From NCBI GenBank assembly GCA_030594725.1, contig JAUVEQ010000233.1:1-5149 (forward strand): a stretch of DNA of 5,149 bases, written 5' to 3'. Every line of letters begins with the position of its first letter. The first letter of the stretch is position 1. This stretch comes from Methanobacteriota archaeon (GTDB taxonomy: Archaea > Thermoplasmatota > DTKX01 > GCA-020343715). The position numbers were made by a program, and so were the translations under genes. The notes under the pieces are model-generated. The model had not been told where the DNA came from. It saw only the letters and a list, made by a program, of their open reading frames with translations, and ran no database searches. Shown here in pieces: positions 5,080 through 5,149 of the stretch.

Positions 5080-5149
5080 TCAGATGAGCTTGCCCCAGGT
5101 GTGCTCGGTGTTGCAGCGGGTCCATCCCAGGTCCTCAAGGTCCGTCACG
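5080..5149 (-). CDS. C-terminal end of an unidentified convergent gene (partial)
   Basis: The minus strand reads an open frame from the right edge to TGA at 5082-5080, encoding VTDLEDLGWTRCNTEHTWGKL and a final Ile. Of the 22 visible codons, 20 end in G or C, matching the codon use of the other genes here. A convergent gene after rps3ae would explain it. The fragment is too short to identify; the first visible codon is GTG, so a 22-residue peptide cannot be formally excluded, but a longer gene continuing beyond the edge is more likely. Confidence 0.5.
   Translation of the reverse strand, partial: VTDLEDLGWTRCNTEHTWGKLI

Noticed and set aside
4539..5087. Arg/Pro-rich open frame overlapping the end of rps3ae
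   Set aside because: It is an out-of-frame reading of the PE/APE linker and HhH coding sequence; low complexity with no homology visible.
4641..5138. Minus-strand frames with Gly-Ser repeats opposite the rps3ae linker and tail
   Set aside because: The repeats are the mirror of the Pro-Glu coding repeat, and no start signals or domains are present.

Overview
The window looks like archaeal DNA, GC-rich and strongly G/C-ending at third codon positions. The evidence is an archaeal-type SepF, a type-2 (methanogen-type) seryl-tRNA synthetase, ribosomal protein eS1 (S3Ae), and a class III-signal (type IV pilin-like) surface protein. TATA-type promoter boxes and GGAGG ribosome binding sites precede the genes. 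The combination suggests a euryarchaeal lineage in the broad sense, perhaps a Thermoplasmatota or methanogen relative; the exact lineage cannot be fixed from this sequence.

Layout. Bases 1-1569 (minus) hold the first 523 codons of a large secreted or surface protein with a pilin-like N-terminus; its 3' end lies beyond the left edge. Bases 1570-1820 are a visibly AT-richer gap with its promoter, oligo-T stretches on the minus strand and a family of ATATCG motifs. Bases 1821-2201 (minus) are sepF, a cell-division membrane anchor for FtsZ. A 151-base divergent intergenic region with an inverted repeat built on TATA-like sequence separates sepF from serS (2353-3891, plus), which starts at GTG. 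After serS come two hairpins, then a clear promoter, a perfect 10-bp palindrome and an SD for rps3ae (4009-5016, plus, also GTG start). The right end (5080-5149, minus) holds the last 22 codons of a convergent gene.

The genes do not form one pathway: serS and rps3ae are translation genes in the same direction, each with its own promoter signals, while sepF and the surface protein are cell-envelope or division genes on the opposite strand. The most unusual element is rps3ae: a normal eS1 core of about 205 residues is followed by a Pro-Glu/Ala-Pro-Glu low-complexity linker and a C-terminal helix-hairpin-helix domain, making the protein 335 residues. The second point of interest is the surface protein, which combines a pilin-type N-terminus with a duplicated beta-rich module, one copy carrying a textbook EF-hand-type calcium loop.
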